Assembly: GCA_030529405.1 (NCBI GenBank)
Contig: JAUMWZ010000055.1
Location: forward strand, 1-9,197
Length of the DNA stretch: 9,197 nt
Reading direction: 5' to 3'
From: Bacteroides sp.
GTDB taxonomy: Bacteria; Bacteroidota; Bacteroidia; Bacteroidales; Bacteroidaceae
This document shows, piece by piece, positions 1 to 6,046 of the stretch; positions within the stretch are counted from its first letter, which is position 1, and each line of letters begins with the position of its first letter. A model generated the notes under the pieces. It was not told the origin of the DNA. It saw nothing but the letters and a program-made list of their open reading frames with translations, and did not search any database. The translations under genes were made by a program, and so were the position numbers.

Positions 1-244
1 AGAGCGTCTAGTGCGTATCGCTCTGCCACGTATCCGTGACTTCAAGGGTATCGAAACTAAGTTTGATGGACAAGGAAATTATACTCTTGGTATACAAGAA
101 CAAATCATTTTCCCTGAAATAAATATAGATAGTATAACAAGAATTCTTGGAATGAATATTACCTTTGTGACTTCTGCTAAGACAGACGAAGAAGGTTTTG
201 CTCTTCTTAAGGAATTTGGTCTACCATTTAAAAACGCAAAATAA
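1..244 (+). CDS. rplE: 50S ribosomal protein L5 (uL5), C-terminal part, cut by the window start
   Basis: This is the last 80 codons of L5, a large-subunit protein of the central protuberance that binds 5S rRNA and contacts S13 across the subunit interface. The reading frame is open from base 2, so the gene starts upstream of the window; the GTG at base 11 is an internal valine codon, not a start. The visible part contains the family hallmarks ALPRIRDFKG, a GNYTLGIQEQIIFPEI stretch and the ending TSAKTDEEGFALLKEFGLPF, which match the C-terminal half of bacterial L5. It is followed after 5 nt by rpsN, the usual spc operon order. In E. coli, S8 represses this operon by binding near the L5 start; that region is not in the window, so the same control cannot be judged here. 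Confidence 0.97.
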   Translation, partial: ERLVRIALPRIRDFKGIETKFDGQGNYTLGIQEQIIFPEINIDSITRILGMNITFVTSAKTDEEGFALLKEFGLPFKNAK

Positions 245-249
245 TAGAT

Positions 250-519
250 ATGGCAAAAGAATCAATGAAAGCACGTGAAGTAAAACGTGCCAAATTAGTA
301 GCCAAATATGCTGAGAAAAGAGCTATGCTAAAGAAAGAAGGGGATTATGATGCTTTGCAGTCAATCCCAAAGAATGCATCGCCTGTTCGTCTGCATAACA
401 GATGTAAAATTACAGGTCGTCCTAAAGGTTATCTACGTCAGTTCGGAATATCAAGAATACAATTCCGTGAGATGGCAGCTAACGGCTTGATACCTGGAGT
501 AAAGAAAGCAAGTTGGTAA
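250..519 (+). CDS. rpsN: 30S ribosomal protein S14 (uS14), zinc-independent short form
   Basis: S14 is a late-assembling protein of the 30S head that binds 16S rRNA next to S3 and S10. The 89-residue product carries the family core ITGRPKGYLRQFGISRIQFRE (in two parts, about residues 54-74) and ends in the typical GLIPGVKKASW. The zinc-binding form has CxxC-x12-CxxC; here only C52 remains and the other ligand positions are T55, S68 and Q71, so it cannot form the zinc ribbon. It is shorter than the 101-residue E. coli protein because the N-terminal part is reduced. The ATG follows rplE by 5 nt without a Shine-Dalgarno motif. The downstream gap to rpsH is 57 nt, longer than most gaps here. Confidence 0.98.
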   Translation: MAKESMKAREVKRAKLVAKYAEKRAMLKKEGDYDALQSIPKNASPVRLHNRCKITGRPKGYLRQFGISRIQFREMAANGLIPGVKKASW

Positions 520-538
520 TTTTTTTTGTTTAAATATT

Positions 539-555
539 GTCGGGGTGTTCCCGAT
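539..555 (+). other. small GC hairpin in the rpsN-rpsH gap
   Basis: The gap between rpsN and rpsH is strongly AT-rich except for an inverted repeat TCGGG-GTGTT-CCCGA (540-554), a 5-bp stem with a 5-nt loop and one possible extra G-T pair. Upstream lies an eight-T run (520-527). The T run precedes the stem and no U tract follows directly, so this is not an intrinsic terminator on the + strand. It may influence mRNA processing or rpsH translation, or it may be chance; the sequence alone does not decide. Confidence 0.35.
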
Positions 556-576
556 TAATTTAAAATTTATTTTATT

Positions 577-972
577 ATGACAGATCCAATAGCGGACTAT
601 TTAACGAGGTTGAGGAATGCAATCAATGCTAAGCATAGAGTTGTTGAAATCCCAGCTTCTAACTTGAAAAAGGAAATAACAAAGATCCTTTTTGAAAAAG
701 GTTATATCTTGAACTACAAGTTTGTAGAAGAAGGACCACAAGGTACAATCAAGGTGGCTTTGAAGTATGATGCAGTAAATAAGGTTAATGCAATCAAAAA
801 GCTAATTAGAGTTTCTTCACCTGGTCTTCGTAAATATACAGGCTACAAAGATATGCCTCGTGTAATTAACGGTTTAGGTATTGCTATAATATCTACATCT
901 AAAGGTGTTATGACAGACAAAGAAGCTGCTAACTTAAAAGTTGGTGGTGAAGTGTTGTGTTATGTATATTAA
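577..972 (+). CDS. rpsH: 30S ribosomal protein S8 (uS8)
   Basis: S8 is a primary 16S rRNA-binding protein (helix 21) needed early in assembly of the 30S platform. In E. coli it is also the translational repressor of the spc operon. The 131-residue product has the usual length and begins MTDPIADYLTRLRNA as in most bacteria. The C-terminal RNA-binding signature is intact: IISTSKGVMTDKEA (105-118) followed by GGEVLCYVY (123-131). The start lies behind an AT-rich stretch (AAAATTTATTTTATT) with no Shine-Dalgarno motif, as is usual in Bacteroidetes. It is followed after 14 nt by rplF, whose Shine-Dalgarno site sits directly behind the rpsH stop codon. Confidence 0.98.
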   Translation: MTDPIADYLTRLRNAINAKHRVVEIPASNLKKEITKILFEKGYILNYKFVEEGPQGTIKVALKYDAVNKVNAIKKLIRVSSPGLRKYTGYKDMPRVINGLGIAIISTSKGVMTDKEAANLKVGGEVLCYVY

Positions 973-973
973 T

Positions 974-980
974 AGGAGGG
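974..980 (+). promoter_or_regulatory. strong Shine-Dalgarno site of rplF (AGGAGGG)
   Basis: AGGAGGG lies two bases after the rpsH stop codon and 6 nt upstream of the ATG at 987. Its first six bases match the canonical complement of the 16S rRNA 3' end. It decides the rplF start: the GTG at 957 would place this motif inside the coding region and add ten residues (MLCILIGGNE) that L6 proteins do not have. Among the 16 starts in this window only rplF and rpmD have such a motif. Confidence 0.85.
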
Positions 981-986
981 AATGAA

Positions 987-1556
987 ATGTCAAGAATAGG
1001 AAAACTACCAATTAACATACCTGCGGGAGTTACTGTTTCTCAGCAAGGTGATGTGGTTACTGTGAAAGGACCAAAGGGAGAACTAAGTCAGTACATAAAC
1101 CCTGCTATTGAAGTTTCTGTGGAAGCATCTTCTGTTGTTCTTACAGAAAAAGAAGATGCAATGTTGGATAATCCAAAGCAAAAGCATGCTTTCCACGGAT
1201 TGTACAGATCTTTATTGAACAATATGGTTCTTGGAGTATCAGAAGGGTACAAAAAGGAACTTGAACTTGTTGGGGTTGGATACCGTGCGTCTAACCAAGG
1301 AAACATATTAGAGCTTTCTCTTGGATATACTCACAGTATATTCTTCCAATTGCCACAAGAAATAAAGGTTGAAACAAAAGCTGAAAGAAACAAGAACCCA
1401 ATGATTATATTGGAATCTTGTGATAAACAACTACTAGGACAAGTTTGCTCTAAGATACGCTCTTTCCGTAAGCCTGAACCTTATAAAGGAAAAGGTATTA
1501 AGTTTGTTGGTGAAGTTATACGTAGAAAATCAGGTAAATCTGCGGGTGCGAAATAA
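987..1556 (+). CDS. rplF: 50S ribosomal protein L6 (uL6)
   Basis: L6 binds 23S rRNA near the factor-binding (sarcin-ricin) region of the large subunit and consists of two similar alpha/beta domains. The 189-residue product begins MSRIGKLPINIPAGV, the standard L6 N-terminus, and keeps the C-terminal signature PEPYKGKGIKFVGE (163-176). Domain 1 spans about residues 1-82 and domain 2 about 83-175, followed by a basic tail RRKSGKSAGAK. It is about 12 residues longer than the E. coli protein. The start at 987 is chosen over the in-frame GTG at 957 because of family alignment and a well-placed Shine-Dalgarno site at 974-980. The gap to rplR is 21 nt. Confidence 0.98.
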   Translation: MSRIGKLPINIPAGVTVSQQGDVVTVKGPKGELSQYINPAIEVSVEASSVVLTEKEDAMLDNPKQKHAFHGLYRSLLNNMVLGVSEGYKKELELVGVGYRASNQGNILELSLGYTHSIFFQLPQEIKVETKAERNKNPMIILESCDKQLLGQVCSKIRSFRKPEPYKGKGIKFVGEVIRRKSGKSAGAK

Positions 1557-1577
1557 TTTATTTAATAACTGAATATT

Positions 1578-1922
1578 ATGACAACAAAAATAGAAAGACG
1601 TATAAAGATTAAATATAGAGTACGTAATAAAGTGACAGGAACTTCTTTGCGCCCACGTATGAGTGTGTTTAGAAGTAACAAGCAAATATACGTACAGATT
1701 ATAGATGACTTATCTGGTAAGACATTAGCATCAGCTTCTTCTTTGAAACTTGAAAATGCAGGAACAAAGAAAGAACAAGCAGCTAAGGTTGGAGAGCAAA
1801 TAGCTAAGAAAGCACAAGAAGCAGGTATTACATCTGTTGTGTTTGATCGTAATGGATACCTATATCATGGGAGAGTTAAAGAAGTAGCTGAAGCTGCTCG
1901 TAACAATGGACTTAAATTTTAA
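1578..1922 (+). CDS. rplR: 50S ribosomal protein L18 (uL18)
   Basis: L18 binds 5S rRNA and, with L5, anchors it to the large subunit. The 114-residue product has the normal length. It starts with a basic segment (KIERRIKIKYRVRNKV, residues 4-19) that matches the flexible rRNA-binding N-terminus, followed by the motif RPRMSVFRSNKQIYVQIIDD (25-44) and the typical end FDRNGYLYHGRVKEVAEAAR (89-108) then NNGLKF. The ATG is preceded by AT-rich sequence without a Shine-Dalgarno motif. rpsE follows after 5 nt, so the two are probably translationally coupled or at least tightly co-expressed. Confidence 0.98.
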   Translation: MTTKIERRIKIKYRVRNKVTGTSLRPRMSVFRSNKQIYVQIIDDLSGKTLASASSLKLENAGTKKEQAAKVGEQIAKKAQEAGITSVVFDRNGYLYHGRVKEVAEAARNNGLKF

Positions 1923-1927
1923 TAAGT

Positions 1928-2446
1928 ATGGCAGGAATAAATAATAGAGTAAAGTTTACTGGCGACTTGGAACTAAAAGATAGACTTGTTGCTGTCAACC
2001 GTGTAACTAAGGTTACTAAAGGGGGACGTACTTTTAGCTTTTCTGCTATAGTAGTTGTTGGTAACGAAGATGGTATTATAGGATGGGGATTAGGAAAAGC
2101 AGGTGAAGTTACTGCAGCTATCGCTAAGGGCGTAGAAGCAGCTAAGAAGAACCTTGTAAAAGTTCCTGTTCTTAAAGGTACTGTTCCGCATGAACAAGCA
2201 GCAAGATTTGGTGGTGCTGAAGTATTCATAAAGCCAGCATCACACGGTACTGGAGTAGTTGCTGGTGGTGCGATGCGCTCTGTTCTTGAGAGTGCTGGTG
2301 TTACTGACGTATTAGCTAAGTCTAAGGGCTCTTCTAACCCACATAATCTTGTTAAGGCTACTATTTTAGCTTTGAGCGAAATGCGTGATGCAAGAATGGT
2401 TGCTCAAAACAGAGGTATTAGTATAGATAAAGTTTTTAGAGGTTAA
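1928..2446 (+). CDS. rpsE: 30S ribosomal protein S5 (uS5)
   Basis: S5 sits at the mRNA entry side of the 30S subunit, contacts S4 and S8, and contributes to decoding accuracy and mRNA unwinding. The 172-residue product has the N-terminal double-stranded-RNA-binding-like domain (about 16-79), containing the signature VTKVTKGGRTFSFSAIVVVG (26-45) and GWGLGKAGEV (52-61). The C-terminal domain (about 84-160) contains HGTGVVAGGAMRSVLESAGV (106-125). The VTKGGR loop, the region where spectinomycin-resistance changes are known in other bacteria, looks wild-type. The TAA stop overlaps by one base with an ATG at 2446 that is a possible but less likely start of rpmD. Confidence 0.98.
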   Translation: MAGINNRVKFTGDLELKDRLVAVNRVTKVTKGGRTFSFSAIVVVGNEDGIIGWGLGKAGEVTAAIAKGVEAAKKNLVKVPVLKGTVPHEQAARFGGAEVFIKPASHGTGVVAGGAMRSVLESAGVTDVLAKSKGSSNPHNLVKATILALSEMRDARMVAQNRGISIDKVFRG

Positions 2447-2447
2447 T

Positions 2448-2453
2448 GGAGGA
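2448..2453 (+). promoter_or_regulatory. Shine-Dalgarno site of rpmD (GGAGGA)
   Basis: GGAGGA begins just after the rpsE stop codon; its GGAGG core lies 8 nt upstream of the ATG at 2461. The upstream ATG at 2446 overlaps both the rpsE stop and this motif, so if 2446 were the start the motif would be coding (Glu-Glu). The presence of the motif together with family alignment supports 2461 as the start. It is one of only two clear Shine-Dalgarno sites in the window. Confidence 0.75.
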
Positions 2454-2460
2454 AAGTATT

Positions 2461-2637
2461 ATGACAACTGTAAAGATTAAGCAAGTAAAAAGTAGAATAG
2501 GAGCTCCTGAGGATCAAAAGAGAACTCTTAATGCTCTTGGACTTCGTAAACTTAATAAGGTAGTAGAGCATAAGAATACTCCTTCGATCATGGGAATGGT
2601 AGAAAAGGTTAAGCACCTTGTATCTATCGTTAAGTAA
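2461..2637 (+). CDS. rpmD: 50S ribosomal protein L30 (uL30)
   Basis: L30 is a small large-subunit protein of compact alpha/beta fold that binds 23S rRNA. The 58-residue product has the standard length and the family pattern: VKIKQVKSRIGAPEDQKRTL (4-23) followed by LGLRKLNKVVEHKNTPSIMG (26-45) and the end VKHLVSIVK. Starting at 2461 gives the N-terminus MTTVKIKQVKS expected for the family; starting at 2446 would add MEESI. Choice of 2461 is also supported by the Shine-Dalgarno site at 2448-2453. It lies 14 nt after rpsE and 30 nt before rplO, the usual spc operon position. Confidence 0.97.
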   Translation: MTTVKIKQVKSRIGAPEDQKRTLNALGLRKLNKVVEHKNTPSIMGMVEKVKHLVSIVK

Positions 2638-2667
2638 TTATTCGTAGAATAGTAAATATATTAAGAT

Positions 2668-3114
2668 ATGAACTTAAGTAATTTAAAACCTGCTGAAGGC
2701 TCTGTTAAGACTAGAAAGAGAATAGGACGTGGTCCTGGTTCTGGTATGGGGGGAACTTCTACAAGAGGTCATAAAGGAGCTAAATCAAGGTCTGGTTACT
2801 CTAAAAAAATCGGTTTTGAAGGAGGTCAGATGCCACTTCAACGTAGAGTGCCTAAGTTTGGTTTCAAAAATATTAATAGAGTTGAATATAAAGCTATAAA
2901 TTTGGATACTATCCAAAATCTTTCTGAAGCTAAGAACTTGACAAAGGTAGGTGTGGCAGAATTTGTTGAAGCTGGATTTATTTCTGCAAATCATTTAGTT
3001 AAAGTTTTAGGAAAAGGCAGTTTGAATGCTAAATTAGAAGTTTCAGCTCATGCTTTCTCTAAGTCTGCTTGTGCAGCTATTGAAGCAGTAGGTGGTACTG
3101 TTGTAAAACTTTAA
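2668..3114 (+). CDS. rplO: 50S ribosomal protein L15 (uL15)
   Basis: L15 has a long basic extension that reaches into 23S rRNA and a globular C-terminal domain; it takes part in late assembly of the large subunit. The 148-residue product shows the Gly/Arg-rich extension, with RKRIGRGPGSGMGGTSTRGH (16-35), then FEGGQMPLQRRVPKFGFKN (50-68), and the globular domain ending SKSACAAIEAVGGTVVKL (131-148), all typical of L15. The start MNLSNLKPAEGS matches the family and has no Shine-Dalgarno motif. secY follows after only 4 nt, the conserved L15-SecY pairing. Confidence 0.98.
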   Translation: MNLSNLKPAEGSVKTRKRIGRGPGSGMGGTSTRGHKGAKSRSGYSKKIGFEGGQMPLQRRVPKFGFKNINRVEYKAINLDTIQNLSEAKNLTKVGVAEFVEAGFISANHLVKVLGKGSLNAKLEVSAHAFSKSACAAIEAVGGTVVKL

Positions 3115-3118
3115 GTCT

Positions 3119-4468
3119 ATGAAGAAAGCTATTGAAACATTAAAGAATATATGGAAGATAGAGGATCTAAGGCAAAGGATCCTCATCACCATATTGTTTG
3201 TAGCGATATATAGATTTGGCTCTCATGTGGTGTTGCCAGGAATTGATTCTAGTGAACTTGGTAAACTTAGCGAGCAGGCAGGAACAGGTCTATTATCTTT
3301 ATTAGATATGTTCTCGGGGGGGGCTTTTGCTAACGCCTCTGTCTTTGCGTTGGGTATAATGCCATATATCTCTGCTTCTATTGTAATTCAGTTATTGGGA
3401 ATAGTTGTTCCACAATTCCAGAAGATGCAGAAAGAAGGGGAAAGTGGTAGGAGAAAAATGAATCAATATACTCGCTATTTGACTTTGCTTATATTAGCTA
3501 TACAAGCACCAGCTTATTTGCTTAACTTGAAAAGAATCTCAGGTTCTGCATTAGATGATAGCATAAGTTGGACTTTCTTTGTTATTACTTCAACTATTAT
3601 ATTGGCTGCTGGTAGTATGTTCATTCTATGGTTAGGGGAAAGAATAACAGATAAGGGTATAGGTAATGGAGTTTCATTCATTATATTGATAGGTATCATT
3701 GCTAGATTCCCTAAGGCTATAATTCAAGAGGCAGGCTCTCGATTTAAAGATGTAGGTGGCGGTGGTCTTGTTATGTTTATGATTGAAATATTGATTTTCT
3801 TACTTGTTGTAGCTGCAGCTATCATGCTTGTTCAAGGGACTAGAAAAGTACCTGTCCAATATGCTAAGAAAATTGTAGGTAATAAGCAATATGGCGGTGC
3901 AAGACAATACATACCTTTGAAGGTAAATGCTTCAGGTGTTATGCCAATCATTTTTGCTCAAGCAATAATGCTTATTCCAATAGCTTTTATAGGGTATTCT
4001 GGACTCAGTGAAGGTCATGAGGGTGTAATAGGAGCTCTAACAGATCATATGGGCTTTTGGTACAACTTTATTTTTGCTGTGCTTATTATAGCTTTTACAT
4101 ATATATATACAGCTATAACTATAAATCCAACCCAAATGGCAGAAGATATGAAACGTAACAATGGTTTTATTCCTGGAGTTAAGCCAGGAAAGAATACTTC
4201 AGATTATCTTGACTTAATAATGTCTCGTATAACTTTCCCTGGTTCTTTCTTCTTGGCTTTAATAGCGGTTCTTCCTGCATTTGCTGGTCAGATTTTTAAT
4301 GTGCAACAAGAATTCGCTCAATTCTTCGGAGGTACTTCTCTTCTAATACTTGTAGGTGTTGTACTTGATACACTACAACAGATAGAGAGCCACCTTCTTA
4401 TGAGGCATTATGATGGTTTATTAAGCTCAGGCCGAATTAGAGGTCGTTCTGGGGTTTCTGCTTATTGA
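3119..4468 (+). CDS. secY: preprotein translocase channel subunit SecY
   Basis: SecY is the pore-forming inner-membrane subunit of the SecYEG channel that exports unfolded preproteins with SecA and inserts membrane proteins from ribosomes. The 449-residue product has about ten hydrophobic segments, the first at about 21-40 and the last at about 404-420. Hallmarks are LPGID (39-43), the plug and second-helix region MFSGGAFANASVFALGIMPY (64-83), the signature WLGERITDKGIGNGVSF (171-187), the loop GGARQYIPLKVN (259-270), and NPTQMAEDMKRNNGFIPGVK (336-355) in a cytosolic loop that binds ribosome or SecA in the family. The reading frame is intact across a run of eight G (3316-3323, Ser66-Ala69). 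It lies between rplO (4 nt) and map (8 nt); no adk gene intervenes. Confidence 0.98.
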   Translation: MKKAIETLKNIWKIEDLRQRILITILFVAIYRFGSHVVLPGIDSSELGKLSEQAGTGLLSLLDMFSGGAFANASVFALGIMPYISASIVIQLLGIVVPQFQKMQKEGESGRRKMNQYTRYLTLLILAIQAPAYLLNLKRISGSALDDSISWTFFVITSTIILAAGSMFILWLGERITDKGIGNGVSFIILIGIIARFPKAIIQEAGSRFKDVGGGGLVMFMIEILIFLLVVAAAIMLVQGTRKVPVQYAKKIVGNKQYGGARQYIPLKVNASGVMPIIFAQAIMLIPIAFIGYSGLSEGHEGVIGALTDHMGFWYNFIFAVLIIAFTYIYTAITINPTQMAEDMKRNNGFIPGVKPGKNTSDYLDLIMSRITFPGSFFLALIAVLPAFAGQIFNVQQEFAQFFGGTSLLILVGVVLDTLQQIESHLLMRHYDGLLSSGRIRGRSGVSAY

Positions 4469-4476
4469 TAAAGTTG

Positions 4477-5274
4477 ATGATATTTCTTAAAACTGAAGAA
4501 GAGATAGAATTATTAAGAGAGAGTAATCTCCTTGTTGGTAAAACTTTAGCAGAATTGGCTAAGGTTATAAGACCTGGGATAACTACTCTATACTTAGATA
4601 AGATAGCTGAAGAATTCATTAGAGATAATGGGGCTATTCCTACATTTAAGGGGTATCCTAATCATTGTGGAGTTCCTTTCCCTGCATCTATCTGTACTTC
4701 CGTTAATGAACAAGTTGTCCACGGAGTACCTAATAATAGGGAGTTGAGAGATGGTGACATCGTTTCTATTGATTGTGGTACGAAGATGAATGGATTTTGT
4801 GGAGATTCTGCTTACACCTTTTGTGTGGGTGATGTAAAACCTGAAGTCATGAAACTGCTAAAAACAACAAAAGAAGCTCTTTTGTTAGGAATAGAACAAG
4901 CTGTTCATGGACATAGAGTAGGTGATATAGGGTATGCGATACAAAACTACTGTGAAAAAGAAAACTACGGAATAGTACGTGAGTTTGTTGGACATGGTAT
5001 AGGCAGAGAAATGCATGAAGAACCACAAGTTCCTAATTATGGAAGAAGGGGATCAGGTGCATTGATGAAGAGAGGATTGTGTATAGCAATAGAACCTATG
5101 GTAACTTTGGGTAGAAGAGAAATCTTTATGGAATCGGATAATTGGACTATAAGTACAATTGATAGGAGCTATGCTGCTCACTATGAACATACTGTTGCAG
5201 TAGGTATGGGAAGGGCAGAAATACTATCATCATTTAAGTATATAGAAGAAGTTTTAGGAGATAAAGCGATATAA
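4477..5274 (+). CDS. map: type I methionine aminopeptidase
   Basis: This cytosolic metalloenzyme removes the N-terminal methionine from nascent proteins whose second residue is small. The 265-residue product has the pita-bread fold signatures and all five metal ligands: D99 (in SIDCGT), D110 (CGDSAY), H173 (VGHGIG), E206 (IEPM) and E237 (EHTVAV). Positions are two higher than the E. coli ligands. Conserved histidines H82 (VVHG) and H180 are also present. There is no N-terminal zinc-finger extension. A TTG at 4465, overlapping the secY stop, could add MIKL, but the ATG at 4477 gives the family N-terminus MIFLKTEEEIELLRESN and is preferred. infA follows after 2 nt. Location next to secY and infA is typical. 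Confidence 0.97.
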   Translation: MIFLKTEEEIELLRESNLLVGKTLAELAKVIRPGITTLYLDKIAEEFIRDNGAIPTFKGYPNHCGVPFPASICTSVNEQVVHGVPNNRELRDGDIVSIDCGTKMNGFCGDSAYTFCVGDVKPEVMKLLKTTKEALLLGIEQAVHGHRVGDIGYAIQNYCEKENYGIVREFVGHGIGREMHEEPQVPNYGRRGSGALMKRGLCIAIEPMVTLGRREIFMESDNWTISTIDRSYAAHYEHTVAVGMGRAEILSSFKYIEEVLGDKAI

Positions 5275-5276
5275 AT

Positions 5277-5495
5277 ATGGCAAAACAATCAGCAATAGAG
5301 CAAGACGGAACTATCATTGAGGCATTATCAAATGCTATGTTTCGTGTGGAATTAGAGAATGGACATGAAATAACAGCTCATATCTCTGGTAAGATGAGAA
5401 TGCATTACATAAAAATACTTCCAGGTGATAAAGTAAGAGTTGAGATGTCACCTTATGATTTATCTAAGGGGAGAATAGTTTTTAGACATAAATAA
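5277..5495 (+). CDS. infA: translation initiation factor IF-1
   Basis: IF-1 binds the A site of the 30S subunit during initiation and helps IF-2 and IF-3 select the initiator tRNA. The 72-residue product has exactly the usual length and is a single S1/OB-fold domain: AIEQDGTIIEALSNAMFRVE (6-25), LENGHEITAHISGKMRMHYI (26-45), and ILPGDKVRVEMSPYDLSKGR (47-66) followed by IVFRHK. The ATG comes 2 nt after the map stop with no Shine-Dalgarno motif at a useful distance (an AGGAG is 16 nt upstream, too far), which suggests coupling to map translation. rpmJ follows after 8 nt, the standard infA-rpmJ arrangement at the junction with the alpha operon. Confidence 0.98.
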   Translation: MAKQSAIEQDGTIIEALSNAMFRVELENGHEITAHISGKMRMHYIKILPGDKVRVEMSPYDLSKGRIVFRHK

Positions 5496-5503
5496 ATTGA
5501 TAT

Positions 5504-5620
5504 ATGAAAGTTAGAGCATCATTGAAGAAACGTACACCAGAATGTAAAATTGTTAGACGTAACGGACGTTTGTACGTTATAAATAAGAAAAATCCAAAGT
5601 ATAAACAACGTCAAGGATAA
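5504..5620 (+). CDS. rpmJ: 50S ribosomal protein L36 (bL36), zinc-independent form
   Basis: L36 is the smallest protein of the large subunit and stabilises 23S rRNA. This 38-codon gene is short enough to be missed by length cut-offs but is unmistakable: it begins MKVRASLKKRTPECKIVRRN (1-20) and ends NPKYKQRQG (30-38). The usual zinc ligands of L36 are C11, C14, C27 and H33; here they are T11, C14, N27 and Y33, so the protein cannot bind zinc in the standard way. Length and the remaining residues fit the family throughout, so it is a functional variant rather than a decayed gene. It lies between infA and rpsM. Confidence 0.97.
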   Translation: MKVRASLKKRTPECKIVRRNGRLYVINKKNPKYKQRQG

Positions 5621-5625
5621 TTTAC

Positions 5626-5633
5626 TATTTTTG
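5626..5633 (+). promoter_or_regulatory. possible Bacteroidetes-type -7 promoter element upstream of rpsM
   Basis: TATTTTTG in the 34-nt rpmJ-rpsM gap fits the TAnnTTTG consensus of the -7 element used by the main Bacteroidetes sigma factor. A -33 TTTG element at the expected distance of about 19-21 nt is not visible; that stretch lies inside the end of rpmJ. If used, transcription would start about 15 nt before the rpsM ATG and give the alpha-operon genes their own supply of mRNA. In such AT-rich sequence a chance match is quite possible. Confidence 0.25.
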
Positions 5634-5654
5634 CAATAAATAATTAGTATATAT

Positions 5655-6035
5655 ATGGCAATAAGAATCGTTGGTGTAGATTTACCTCAAAACAAAAGAG
5701 GAGAAATTGCATTGACCTATGTTTTTGGAATAGGTCGTAGTAGTTCAGCGAAGATATTAGAAAAAGCTGGAGTAGATAAAGACATAAAAGTAAAAGATTG
5801 GACTGATGATCAAGCAGCTAAGATTCGTGAGATAATAGGTGCTGAGTACAAAGTTGAAGGTGACCTTCGTTCAGAAGTTCAATTGAATATTAAGAGATTG
5901 ATGGATATCGGTTGCTACCGTGGTGTTCGTCACCGTATTGGCTTACCTGTAAGAGGACAAAGTACAAAAAATAACGCTCGTACACGTAAGGGTAGAAAGA
6001 AAACCGTTGCTAATAAGAAAAAAGCTACTAAATAA
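5655..6035 (+). CDS. rpsM: 30S ribosomal protein S13 (uS13)
   Basis: S13 lies at the top of the 30S head, contacts L5 in the inter-subunit bridge and touches the P-site tRNA through its basic tail. The 126-residue product has the N-terminal helix-two-turn-helix region with [20 protein letters not shown] (3-22) and [13 protein letters not shown] (23-35), then [20 protein letters not shown] (81-100) and [16 protein letters not shown] (101-116), and a Lys-rich tail (116-126). All are diagnostic of S13. It opens the classical alpha-operon set S13-S11-S4-alpha-L17. There is no Shine-Dalgarno motif. In E. coli the S4 repressor binds an mRNA pseudoknot at rpsM; only 34 nt separate rpmJ and rpsM here, and I see no equivalent structure. 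Confidence 0.98.
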
Positions 6036-6046
6036 TAATTGTTGAT

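Noticed and set aside
957..986. GTG at 957 as the rplF start
   Set aside because: It would overlap rpsH by 16 nt, add ten residues foreign to L6 and place the Shine-Dalgarno site inside the gene.
1088..1306. Frames of 60-105 codons on the - strand opposite ribosomal genes, such as 1088-1306, 1912-2229 and 2785-2994
   Set aside because: They lie opposite well-supported conserved genes, show no family motifs and are shadow frames.
2639..2651. TATTC-GTA-GAATA inverted repeat between rpmD and rplO as a terminator
   Set aside because: It is a 5-bp AT-rich stem with no U tract, in a gap where read-through is required.
4465..4476. TTG at 4465 as the map start overlapping secY
   Set aside because: The ATG at 4477 gives the N-terminus seen in the family; the extension MIKL adds nothing recognisable.
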